From NCBI GenBank assembly GCA_021234155.1, contig JAJEKV010000017.1, positions 1,293,467-1,357,466 on the forward strand: a stretch of DNA of 64,000 bases, in the 5' to 3' direction. The notes beneath the pieces are model-generated. The model saw only the letters and a list, made by a program, of their open reading frames with translations, was not told the DNA's origin and did not search any database. The stretch is from Isoetes taiwanensis (taxonomy: Eukaryota > Streptophyta > Lycopodiopsida > Isoetales > Isoetaceae). How positions within the stretch are numbered: position 1 is the stretch's first letter; every line of letters begins with the position of its first letter. Made by a program: the position numbers and the translations under genes. Below, one piece after another: positions 51,680 through 63,540 of this stretch.

Positions 51680-52395
51680 TTTTTTTGAATGATATGAAAC
51701 GTTATTAATCAGAAGAAATCATAAACATAGATGAGGGACTGAAAATTCGGTGGAGAGATTGTCCACCGATCAAAACCACACGCCACCTTGCATCATACAA
51801 CATCTAACAGGCTTATACATAAGTGTTAATCTAAAGATAGTGAATCCAGATACGATTCTTCACTTCGTCCTTTACTGAAGAAGATATATATGTCTTGATA
51901 ATGCATTGCTTAACTTCATTGCCCTTGAAAATGAAGAGATTTCTTTTTTTCCAAATTGACCAAATGATCCATCTTGAAGCCAAATGAAATGCCCTCTTTG
52001 CCAGATTGTCCCAGGAACTTGGGTACACTACCAGTAAGACTTACTGACTATTTAAATTGCAATTGAAAAAACTTTAAAGCCACAACCAAGCCAGTCTAGT
52101 GTGCTAGCATAAGAAAAAACAAAATGCTTGTGTCTCAACTCTCCGAACACGTAAAGGGCATGTTGAAGGCACCTCAGAACGAAATATGTGAACCAAAACA
52201 TTGATGCACACACATCTATAGTCGATCTGAACCATAAAACTGACAACTTTGGATGAAGTAAGATATCCCAAACACATTTCCAAATTGCTTTATGTCGATT
52301 CACTAGTACCATTAAAGGCCTCTTTTGTGATGGCCACTTTTGGTTTTGCATTATTGATGGAGATAACATTTCATCTGGTGAATACATGTGTTTTG
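51680..52395 (-). mobile_element. L1-like LINE 3' end, unit 2
   Basis: Counterpart of 26621-27335. The zinc-binding and linker region is more readable here (minus 52387-52052: 'AIWKCVWDILLHPKLSVLWF', 'GELRHKHFVFSYAS'), as is the C-terminus 'IIWSIWKKRNLFIFKG'. The T run at 51672-51685 is interrupted by G. Confidence 0.8.
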
Positions 52396-52867
52396 CCTCA
52401 TTAATATTTGTTGATTTGAATTCCTTTCATCGTTTCTACATTGTACATGCTTCTAACTCAATCTTACCTAGGAATAAACCTTTTCATCCTCCAAACACTT
52501 TGTCTGTACTCACCCCACCATGGAAGAATCGTGCAACTACATAAATGTATGTTTGATTGTAATGTATATTGTTTCTAAGCTCGTTTGACACATAGAAATG
52601 TCTATAAACAATAAGAATGAAACAAGATGCTTTCGCACGATGGGTTGCCCGCAGAAAAGGGATCCCATTGAGTTGGGTTTACCTTCTACTTTATCTATTT
52701 TGCAGGGACTATAAATGCCGTTTAATAATATTTTGGGCGGGAGGAATCTGGAAAACCTTAAAAATTGGGCGGCAGTAAATCCGACGTCTTGATTTCAAGG
52801 ACGGACATTTCCACAATCTGGACGGTAGCAAGATAGGGTTCCGGGGAATTTCCCCAACGCTGCATAG
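52396..52867. other. Unassigned sequence, unit 2
   Basis: Counterpart of 27336-27829. Confidence 0.3.
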
Positions 52868-53333
52868 ACCATATCCCTAAAACAATTTAATGGGTTGTTA
52901 TATAAAAAAAATATAGATTTAAGATAAAATATAATATAATTACATTAGCTCACTGGTTATATTGGTCAAAGTAATCTTATTAGGACAATGAGTTATTTTG
53001 GTAGAGGTTCGAGCCCACGTATTTATATAAAACCTTAGGTGAAGCCGTATAGAGACTCGATATTCCATCAGAACCTAGGGCTTGCATATATTTCATATTT
53101 TAAAATCATAGGCGCCCCCAATCATAAATGACCATAAGTGAAACGAGAGGTGCCCAGAGGCTCCAACATACGATCTGGGGCATAAGATCGACGAATTCGA
53201 CGACTATGATAGTCCATGGTGCACCTTGTTTAGAATATATAGATAGGGGGTCCCAGGGGGATTTGATATGGATGTAAAAAAGACAATTCTTGAAACCATA
53301 GACCATGTTTCCAAAATAATTTAATGGGTTGTT
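52868..53333 (+). repeat. SINE-like repeat with 41-bp flanks, unit 2
   Basis: Counterpart of 27830-28294. Here the boxes are better preserved: TTAGCTCACTGG (about 52945) and GAGGTTCGAGCCC (about 53004). Confidence 0.55.
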
Positions 53334-56300
53334 ATATCTCTAATATATAATTGTAATATGGAGGATTAGGGGCAGCTTAGGGCACGTGATATTGTTATTT
53401 TTTTTGCTTAGAGTTGGACAGGTGTCAAGTTCTAAAATACTAAGTGAGAGAGTGAACGTTTCGGAACTTGGATGTACCGGGAGCAATGGGCATTTTGGAA
53501 ACTTCTAGAAGGGTCGGGTTTGAGGTCCGGCGGAGGTTCCTAAGGAGCTAAGGTTGTTCCCGGGCGAACTGGGGCCATTGCTCGGAGAAGCTTCCGGAAG
53601 GGCCAAAGATAGTATAAAAAGAACGAGGCGGAGAAGTTCCGAACCCGGATGACGGGTTAGGAAGATTGTCAACGGAGCGAATGTTAGTGGTTTGGCCTTG
53701 AGAGATTGGGTTAGAGAGGTGTGTCGGATTTGGCGGAGTAACCGGCTTTTGTTTGTGGGCATCGGTATTTGTGTTCATTTTGAGAAAGCGTATCTTTCGT
53801 GTAATTCGAAGGCGTGCTCACATCTTGGATGAGCGGCTAATTTCATCCGCTTTCATCCGCTTGCATTTTCTCTGCTGCTTCTCTGGGTTTCTTTTCCCTG
53901 ATTTGTGGTTATGAGATACTGTTCTACGCTGCGATAGACAGCTTTACGAATTGATGCTTCACTGTCCATCTATGTTGTTTATACCTCTCTATCGCTCAGA
54001 AAAATCCAAGCCTCTGTCTTCAATCGAACCCAGTGTTCACTGCCCGAATACTACAGCATCCTTCAGTAAAAATAATGACACAAAATGTTGTTGTCAATAT
54101 ACTTTATGCCTCTACTTTCTGGAAGTACTTCATCTGCCTGATTACGCACAAGAATCATAATTATTATGTAAGCGGAGAAATGTTTGGCGCATACAACATA
54201 CTAATGGAGAACAATTACGCTTGGTTGCACAGAGATAATATTATTTGATTCTAAACTAGCTTTCAGTGAGCATAATGTTCTGTAGACTTATAGATGGAAG
54301 CTTGCATTAATATTAAACCATATCATATGCGAATTCACACTGGGAAAAAAAAAAAATCGAGACAATGGGCGTTGGTTGAAGCTTCGGGATAATGAAAAGC
54401 AACAAGCGGAAATATTCAACCGGGTCTTATACTTAAAAATTTTGATTGCCGTTGCATTGAACCCATCGGCCGAATTAAGAAAAGGCAATTAAGCAATTGG
54501 AAATGGGTCAAGACAAGGCTCCCCATAGAGCGTAACACAAGCTCATTTTGCTCGTTCTTCAAGTCTCTTCTTCTCTTGCAAATAGCTAAACTAACAACCG
54601 GTAAACAAGTTAAAAATACATTCGCCGCCAATCAAGTAGAACACTTCTTTTGTTTGATGGAATTGCTTCCTTTCACCCGGTCGTATCCCGGATTCCCCTA
54701 ATCAAAGCTTTAGAAAAGTCGATACAGCGCCAATGTATCAAAACAACTACGGCTACTTAACAGACGGCATGAATCATCTAACTAAAGGTAAATACACAGA
54801 GAACCCATGCAACCCGCAAATAAAGCCATAGCCCGCTCCACAAAAACATATTCCTGTCCCCTTAAGTGCTATCGCCAGGAGCTCCCAAGAATTGACAAGC
54901 AGCCCATTGTCCAGGTAACACTGCGATCTTCCTCAGACAAAACAGGCACGGTTTCCTTTCCTAAGAGTTCTCAGGTAATTTAATATCTGATTGCATCCTC
55001 ATGTTTATGTTGAACCAGGCCACAGAGTTCATTCGATTTACTTTCCACAAATTGTCCCTCACATTTATATTTAACCATACTAATCCTTTGTGTGTGGATA
55101 CAGATACAGGAAGCAGACAAATCCCAGCCTGCTGGCAGATCCCCTTTGCACCAATCCAATGAGCCCACTGCAGACATCCTTCCACCATCTAACACGCCCA
55201 TCAATCCGGCTATTCGCACCTTCTCAACGCCAAACACACCCACCAATACCACGATATGTCCTTTGGCACAACCGCACCCTATCAAATCAATTGGACTATT
55301 AAAGCTAGCGTAACAGAGACAAAGGCACATTACGCGAACATTCAGCCAGACCACCGGAGAGGGGCAAAATTTTCACAAATGAGGTCCTCACGAGATAAGG
55401 GGCGTAGGTTTCCTTTCATCCTTTTTCAATTAAGTTTACATAAATCGTGTTAAGCTTCCCAACAACATTTGTACATAGGGAACACAAATGCAAGTCACAA
55501 CGTTCAATGATCTTGAGAGACATTCTACGACATCCTTCAAGTAGGAAATAAAAAAAAAAGGGCCATAGAAATAAAATTACACTTCTTTGCCTTTTTAAAC
55601 TTTTCAGGTCTATTACATCTCCAAAGGTTCGATCCACCTTGCAAATAAAAGATACTCAAATATTGACAACACACTATGAGATCACATTGAATATTAGTTC
55701 CAATATACAAGAGGCCACCGAGGAAGACGCCAACAGTCCGAAATACCCCTTAATCCCATAAGAGTTTATTAAATTAGACCAATTGGCGCATACATCAATT
55801 CAACATCAAAGAGGTATTCCTAAACGACTTATATATCACTACAATTACATATATTAACTTCATTACCTCCTTTCAAACATTGCGAGATACATTATTCAAG
55901 CAAAATTAATAGATTCGACTGCAGAGGCTTGGGTATCGATCTTCAACGAACAAGCTGAGCAAATATTTGGTGATACTGGTGACGGGATGTCCATCATTCG
56001 AACCACAGACCAAACGACATATCAAAAAAAGATTCAGCAACCGCTATGGGCTCCTCGAATCTTCCATCTGCTCGTGATGCACATTGAGTACATGAACACA
56101 CAGAGACAAAAGATTACAGTTCAAGAAATCAATCCCATCGATTGGTCAACAGAATGTAAGACTTTACTAGACAAAATAGCAAATTTGAAATCGTGCTAGA
56201 TCTCTCACAAACATGTACCCCATTCCAATTTCCTTTAATACTACAATAATTTTAGAACCAAAATCATCCCACTCGCATTCACTTAAATTTCTTGACTTCT

Positions 56301-56340
56301 AAAATATTATCAGACCAAATCATTGGCGGTGGCGAATGCC
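53334..56340 (+). repeat. Inverted-repeat arm, left, unit 2
   Basis: Counterpart of 28295-31330 and inverse of 38505-41538. Confidence 0.85.
55104..56199 (+). pseudogene. RPA70-like partial gene, left arm, unit 2 (best-preserved C-terminus)
   Basis: Exon a begins after CAG at 55103, exon b after TAG at 55478, exon c after TTTTCAG at 55607, exon d after CAAG at 55900 and ends with TAG at 56197-56199. Exon d is open throughout: 'KLIDSTAEAWVSIFNEQAEQ', 'GMSIIRTTDQTTYQKKI', 'LWAPRIFHLLVMHIEYM', 'KTLLDKIANLKSC', a full match to the RPA70 C-terminal domain second half. Exon a is frameshifted after 'CPLAQ' and exon c has one frameshift. The OB fold of domain B and the CCCH/CCCC zinc ribbon are missing between exons c and d, so the product could not form the normal trimer interface plus tandem A-B binding. 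Confidence 0.85.
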
Positions 56341-56705
56341 GCGCTCAAAAATCTTGTAAAAATATATAGATTTACGATAAAATATAATCACATTAGCTCA
56401 CTGGCTATATTGGCCATAGTAGTCTTATCAGGACATTGAGTTATTTTGGTAGAGGTTCGAGCCCCCGTATTTCATATATAAAATCTTAGTGAAGCAGTAT
56501 AGAGACTTGATATTCCATCAAAACCTTAAGCGAACACGTATTTCATATTTCAAAATCATAGATGCCCCCAGTCATAAATGATCATAAGCGAAACGAGAGG
56601 TGCCCAGAGGCTCCAACATACGATCTGGGGTATAGGATCGACAAATTCGACGTTTGTGGTAGTCCAGGATGCACCTTATTTAGACAAACCAGTATCATTT
56701 TCAAC
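56340..56705 (+). repeat. SINE-like repeat, right copy, unit 2
   Basis: A-box TTAGCTCACTGG (56394-56405) and B-box GGTTCGAGCCC (56454-56464). Counterpart of 31320-31690, slightly cleaner. Confidence 0.58.
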
Positions 56706-56876
56706 AAACCATTATGACATGTGGTTCTCTTCTATCAAATAAATCGTGTATAAAAAACTATACATATCATGGTTTTTGGATGAATTAATACTAGTTAAAT
56801 ATAGAAGTTTAATTTTGGGAGCCTTGTGACAATTATTCACACAGGCTGCCACAGCTAGACTCTGTGAGTTTTGGAA

Positions 56877-57850
56877 TGCTTTTTTTTTTTTTTGAAGAAC
56901 TGTGTCAGCAATATATTAAAAGAATGGTAATGTTACAAAGCAAGTGAGGAGGAAGGAGAACTGCCCCAAAGAGACAGTGATACCTCGACACTCCACAACA
57001 AGCGCAACTCTTTCACTTAGCCTGGCCCGCCATCACCATCTACCACACCCAAGAAGTCCCCAAATGGAAAACTTCCGCTCTACTAATCCCTCGAACACCA
57101 AAAGCTTTGAAATAGCTTGTACCTCGAAGTCGAGGGAATCGAGGCCGCAGAATCCCCCCGAAGATCCACAACCGCCGCCTAAATCAACCACACCAACCAA
57201 GCCGCGCCTGGTGATGCAAGGCTTTGCCAGACGGCCAAGCACGGGATATACATGAAGCGAAGAATTGTTGGCTATTCAATCTCACCGAAATGCATTCCGA
57301 CCCAATCCCGGCAACCCGGCAGTGAGGGTATAAAAACGCATAATGCTCCATTAGCCTCAATGATGAAGGCTAAACAAGGGCAAGAGGGGGTCACACCAAG
57401 CCTAAACCGACTCACAAGGACATTCCCCCCGACTGGAGGTGCACCACGCCCGCCAAGCACCCGAACCTTCGGTGCGGGAGTCCGCGTCCATCGCCCAAAC
57501 CGAAAGGCCATCGAACCCGAAGCCGCAGAGACCACTTGCCTCGGGAGCAAGGAAAGGTCGCGAATAGCCAACACCCCGTAACAAGACCGCATAAAAACAA
57601 GAAGATACAACATCTCGATGAACCTTTCCAAACTGCACCACCACATCACCCCGAGGGACTATAGGTATGTGTGGCGAATACTCCCCGCCACTTGTTCCCG
57701 GATAGCCCTCCATCGTCCTTCAGCGAAAAGCGAAAGCTCGAAAAGAACTCCCAAAGCTTAGCCGACCATCCCAATACCAATCCTCCAAGGTGAGCCTGAC
57801 GGCTTCGCCTCCAACGAGCTCAAGTCCGGAAAGCATGCATAAGGCTTTTT
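56877..57850 (-). mobile_element. L1-like LINE 3' fragment in module X, unit 2
   Basis: Counterpart of 31853-32825, with the T run at 56880-56893. The C-terminal frame is broken into pieces ('LLVFEGLVERKFSIW', 'CLAGVVHLQSGGMSL'), mostly at CTG/CAG words, whereas unit 1 keeps it open. Confidence 0.82.
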
Positions 57851-59600
57851 TTTAAACAACAATTTTTCTTTTTCTGGCAAAAATGGTTGATTGATTTTCA
57901 TTTTGACTCCCTACTCCTCTCTTTGATCTCCAACTGCGGCATGGAGAAGCCGTGATATCGATAAAATATTGCAGATAGTCCTCTCAGTCTTGCCTTTTAT
58001 CGCTGCGAATTTTGTGTAGGAATATGTTTGAGCTTGGGTCCGGTTGCATGAACAGCCATCCTATCAATTTGCCCCCCAGCTTCCGCCTCCATACTGCTAG
58101 TTTTCGTTGGCTAGGCTATGAAGCTATTCTCGCCGTGGTTTTCTCAATCTAGATTCTTTTAGAGCTACGGAGACTATGAACTTGCAACTTTCTCGCTTTC
58201 TTTTTCAAGTTTTAAATGCATGTCCTTCAGTTTCTCAGTACATAGTTTTTGATTGGAGTTCATTATCTCAAGTTTGTTGCGTGACCTCTCCTCGCAATTG
58301 CGAAAAGAAGAGAAATAGCTAGATGTTGATGCATGGATATTTACTGCCTTATAGTCGTAGCTTCCTTTCACTTCTTGAGATCAACTTGCATTATTTACAA
58401 AGGTCTGAGATGGAGGAAACTTGGGTCTCTTTCTCGGCCAGTCCCAATGATCTCGATATTGAACCCGGTTTCCGGGATGATGATGGGCCTAAGTCGGTTG
58501 TTGCCATTGTGTACATGAGGTAGTGTCGAGAAGTAATGGAATGTTTAAGGATGAGCGTTCCCCAAGGGCATTGTAATATATTATATTATGTCTGCTCTCT
58601 CTCTTGCAACATATTTTGTGTGTTTTAAGAAACGAAGTTACTTTTTGTTCGAGATTTGGAAGACTTGCTCCTTGAGTTTAATTTTGGTTCAAAACCCCGC
58701 CTATTCCACCATGGGTTGTAAACAATGAGGATTCTCATTCACGAGAGGGTCGAATGATTACATATGTTAACTGTGGGTAGCCACACACCTGCGTACTACC
58801 CACTAAACAAATAATGTGTTAACGCACTGTGGGTCGCCCTTGCAACTGTGCATGAAGCTGGAGAACATGTTAGAATTGGTGAGCCAGAAAGAAGACAATA
58901 TAATGGTGGCAATGAAGGATTAACTCACATGAAGCTTTACATTTTGCCAAACCTAAGTTTATATGATTGCATATCATAAGTGTGGTTGGCGCTTTGTATA
59001 CTGCTAAGGTACGCAAAGGAATTTCCATTTTGTTTCATGCTTGCAGCTATTGTAGGAGGAATACCTAGGAATAATATAATGATTGTTAAGTTGTATACGC
59101 TCCTTCAAGGTATTGAAAGCTTTTGATGAACTTCTGCAGATAGTTAGCATCTTATTGTAAAAGCGATGTATTGTTTTACAAAGACTGCTTAGTTAATATA
59201 TTTTCTATACATATCTTTGTAGGTTTGCCTTGGACAAATATGCAAGGCTTTTGTACTTGGATTGGTTTTCGTGTTCTTAAATTCATTATGCGTTATTATA
59301 TGGTTATGGTATAAGCTCTCAGAAAAAAAAGACAAGTTAGTAGTGAAGGCTCTAGGATGCATGCCATGTTATGAAGGTGGAAAGCTATAATTGAGCATTA
59401 TTGTTTATGTAAATTAATTGCATAAAAAAAATTAAGTGTGTACCCCCACGTCCAAAAATGGCAGCTTGCAAGTTACAGGCACCAAAGTAGCATTTCCATT
59501 TTGCACCTAACTAGAAGAAAACCCCTATGTTTTTAACGCTTTTTTATGCATTTTTTGAACGAAAATAATAATAATATATTATAATTTAATAAGGGCATTA
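57851..59600. repeat. Module X, copy C, unit 2
   Basis: Counterpart of 32826-34574. It retains the minus-strand helix 'RNKLEIMNSNQKLCTEKLKD' (58174-58371) better than unit 1. Confidence 0.65.
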
Positions 59601-59890
59601 CAAAGTTGATTTGATACACGTCGCAATTGATAGGGTCAAATGAAATGCATAACACATGTATAACGCGTAACAACATTGAAAGGCATTACAAGGTTGTAAT
59701 ACATTTCAAAAGTTTTTAATAGACGTCAGTTTCACATTTAAAACAAGTTTCAAAAAGAAACACACTTCTCCATTTATAGATGGACTCTCCTTTCATTTGT
59801 ACATCTGCTTATACCCATAATTGCCAAAATAAATGATCACTAAGCATACTAATAAAACATCACATACCTATAGTGACATATGATGGCCTT
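59601..59890. repeat. Block P, copy 3, unit 2
   Basis: Counterpart of 34575-34852. Confidence 0.75.
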
Positions 59891-60100
59891 TGATGCCTAA
59901 GTTGTATTGAATTGAATGTTTTCTAATCGTCCACGGAGACCAATTAGTCTATGGGACTCCAAACCCCCACATACCTTTGCTCTTCTAAATTTGATGAATG
60001 GTTAAAATTGCGGTTTGAAGGAATGAACTAGGATTTTCTTTGCAAAAAAAAAGGGATTCCCATGAATTTTCATCATACACAATTATTCACCCACCGCCAT
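59891..60100 (-). mobile_element. LINE 3' end with (TTCAA)n tail and pre-X, unit 2
   Basis: Counterpart of 34853-35065. Confidence 0.7.
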
Positions 60101-60952
60101 AGCGGACTACGTAAATTACAAAAAAGGGGGTTCTTGAAAAGCAAATCATATTTTTTGAAATAGTTTTTCCAGCCTTTACATTTTATGAAAGCCGAAGAGG
60201 ATGAACCTAACATTTTCTAGCATTTTGAAGATGGCCCATAATAATCTAATACAAGATTGAAACATCATATTTTTTACTAGAGCACATCCATGCAAGCTCG
60301 CTCTCATCGGTTCCCCATCATCCAAGTGTCAAGTATTTCTAAAAGCATCGTCTTGGTTTTCTTCCAACACAAAGTTGCTTCAATTCTACGGTTTTGTGCA
60401 AAAAAAATGTTGGGTTTCTTCAACTTTTGAGCTTTCTTCTTCAAAAACAGATCGCGCTGCAATAATTTTCCAAATTACAACTGTTCGAGAGATCATAAAG
60501 CAATATGCATGTCTCATTTGATAAAGGTGCTTGAATCAAAACCAAGATCGGGACCAAGAATGTGCCGCGCCGGCATTGGACGAGTGAAGGCGTGATTAAT
60601 ACAATGTGGCTATCACTATGGCGGCCAAAGCCTTGAGGAGTTCGAGGATGACTTTCTTCGCGATGGATGGTCGAATGGTCTTTGTAACATCATATCCACG
60701 ACAACTTCGACAAACATATCACCTACTAACTTCACATAATGCAGAAAACTTTGATCTCAAAGCATTAAATAGAAGATTCCTAATCTCATCCGTTGCATTA
60801 ACATATCCCAACAATATCTAGTCAGCCCACCTCTCCGGGGTTTACCCTACAGGCAATCAAAAACAATAAATTAAGGGTTACTCCAATTATATGAATTTGG
60901 AGCCCCAACTAAAAGAAAGAATATAGGTTGTTGGTTAATGTGACTGGCCAAG
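60101..60952. other. Unassigned sequence, unit 2
   Basis: Counterpart of 35066-35905; the plus frame 60606-60821 is not conserved in unit 1. Confidence 0.3.
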
Positions 60953-61022
60953 GCTTATCATCGGGACTAAAAACCCGAACCATTTTGGGTTTTAGTGGAA
61001 AACCCTAGTGATAAGCCTTATT
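60953..61022. repeat. 71-bp-type hairpin, unit 2
   Basis: Counterpart of 35906-35976; the stem AAGGCTTATCA/TGATAAGCCTT is fully kept. Confidence 0.6.
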
Positions 61023-61099
61023 AAGGAGCTTCCACATAGGCTTAGTTTCAACTCATGTAATTTCAATCCCTAGATGGGCCCAAAATCAAAGTCTAAAGA

Positions 61100-61445
61100 C
61101 TATGAAACTTCGCTACACTCAGACGGATAGTCAACATTTTGCTCTAACATGGAAAGTCGCAAAATCCTCGATAGCTCCTCACATTGAAGGCGGGCATAAG
61201 CCCTACGATCATAATTAGCGAGAAATTTGAGATATACAGGAAGTGGCTTGACATTGGATTTGTATCAGCTGCCATTCTACTGTGAAGAAAAGAGGTTGAT
61301 GATTGGAATCCGCCTCCTCATCCCTACTATATGTTCCCACTTGTACATGAGTTAGAAGATGTAAATCCCGCTTGTCCACGAGCATATAATCCACTACGCT
61401 AGATTCCCCACCCTGATTCTCTTGTCAGTAGGTGTAGTAGGAGGA
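61100..61445 (-). pseudogene. LINE endonuclease fragment, unit 2
   Basis: Counterpart of 36058-36410, same SSVVDYML and SNH motifs. Confidence 0.65.
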
Positions 61446-61671
61446 GATGGCGATTACTATTTACTTGAACCATCTTCTTAAGTTTACTAAGTCCCTTCTA
61501 ATTTACCGACGGAAAGCCACTCAAGCCAGCCAGTTACAAGACACTTGAAGCATTTTCTTCAGTTTATAAGCATTAAGCATTACCAGAAATGGAGCCCCGC
61601 ATTACATTAGAGCAAATTGTTAAATGAATTCACGTTCTTAAAATCACATAATTAAGAGCATTTAACCACAT

Positions 61672-62906
61672 TTCCATTTTCCTTCTTTTTTTTTTTTTTC
61701 GCTTTGCATTTTCCATGGTTTTCTTTAATTTTCCCTTTTCCATTTTTTGCATTTACCTTTTTTTTTTTACTACTGTTCCATTTCTACCATCTCCCTTTTC
61801 CCTTTTTTGTTTTCCCCTTCACCATTTTTATTTTTCTAATTTTGCATTGCCTTTTCTCCCATTTTTGTTTGCCCTTTCCAATCTCCTTTTTTCATTTTCA
61901 CCCTTTCTCCATCACTTTTTTTTCCTTTTTTTTTCCTTTTCCATTTTCTATTCTCTAATTTTCCCTTTTCTATTTTTCTTCCTTTTTTCCCTCCCTCCCT
62001 CTTCTATTTTCTTATTTTTACCCTTATTTTCCCCTCATTCCTTTTTTTCTCCCCTGTATCCCTTCCCCTTTTCCTTTTACATTTTTTCTCTTTTCTTTTT
62101 CTCCCCTTCCCTCTCCTCCCCTTCCATTCGCTTCGCTTCCCTTTGCCCTTTCCCTTTTCGATGGCCTTTTTCCCTTCCCTTTTTCTCATGTCCAGCCCTT
62201 TCTCTCTTTCACTTTTTCTCGTACAATTTTTCCTCCCATTTTTCCCTCTCCCCCTCCCTTTTCAGTTTATTTTTCTCTTTCTCTTTTCCCATATCCTTTT
62301 CCCCACATCTTTTTCTTCTTCTTTTTTCAGTTCCCTTTTTTTCCTTCCCTTTATTTTCATGTTTTTTTTTCCTTCCCTTTCCTCCTCCTTTATTCTTTTC
62401 CCTTTCATTTTTTCCATACCTTCCCTTTTCCCCTTTCCTCGCACTTGCCCATTTCCTTCTTTTTCCCTTCTCGTTTCCCTCCTTCCTCTTCCCGTTTTCT
62501 CTGTGCCCTTTTTCCTTCCCTTCCCCTCTTCCCCCTCCCTTTTTCTCTTCCATTTTTTCCCTTAATTTTTTGCCTTTTTCCCACCTTTTTCCTCTTCCCC
62601 TTTCCCAATGTCCCTTTTCCCAAAATCTCTTCCTTCCTTCCTTCCTTCCTTCTCCTCCTCTTTTCCCTTCCCTTCTCTCTACCCTTTTTCTCTTCCCTTT
62701 TTTCCCTTTCTTTTTGCTCCTGTCCTCACCATTTCCCTCTTCTTCTTTTCGTAGTATCTTTTTTTCCTTCCTTTTCTCAATTTCTTTTCCTTTCCCCTTT
62801 TCCGTGCTCTTTTCCCTTTTCCTTCTTCCGTTTTAGCCGTGCCTTTTTTTCTTTCACTTTGCCCCTTTCTTTTAGTTTTACTTTTAGTTTTCTTTTTCTT
62901 TTTTTA
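61672..62906 (+). repeat. Polypyrimidine tract, unit 2
   Basis: Counterpart of 36636-37866 with small length changes in homopolymers. Confidence 0.9.
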
Positions 62907-63022
62907 AGCAATATCTCTAGGTGGCTGCAAATGCGCCCCTAGCTAGACATGATTGATGTATATTTGGTCCCATAGACCCAAGCGATCTCTCGTAGACGTT
63001 AATATAATCTTTCTTTCTTTCC
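62907..63022 (+). mobile_element. LINE 3' end, (CTTT)n tail, unit 2
   Basis: Counterpart of 37867-37989. Confidence 0.7.
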
Positions 63023-63540
63023 TCCCTATTCCTTTTCCCTTTTCTCTTAAGAGATCAGAGCATGGCCAATCACGGTGGTGGGAAGTCGTGCGTTAAATCT
63101 CGGCCTTCGGATGCAATCAGATGATCTCGACCATCCAAATTAAGGTTTGATTCATGACATACGCGAAAACTTTATAATATAAGAAGATAAGCAACCACAT
63201 CAAAAATTTATCCTGGTAATATTAAGCAGAGCAAAAATGGTGATCAGCAACCATTTGAATAAATATTAAATATTATAACCCCTGATCAGGGTTCGAAAAA
63301 AATTTTAAGCCTTAAATCAGACAATTTGCCGCCTATAGATAAGACGTACTGGCTTTAATATAGAACAAGACTTCTAAGCTATGTTATTTTGTACTGGAAT
63401 TTTGCGGGCATCTAAAAATCTAAACTGGAAATTTTGAATTCCAACCAGAATTTTAAGGGGCTAACTCCCACTTTCTGATTTTTAGCACTTGACGAAACTC
63501 AATATTATATGCTTTTTTAGCCCTTACGAAACTAAATATT

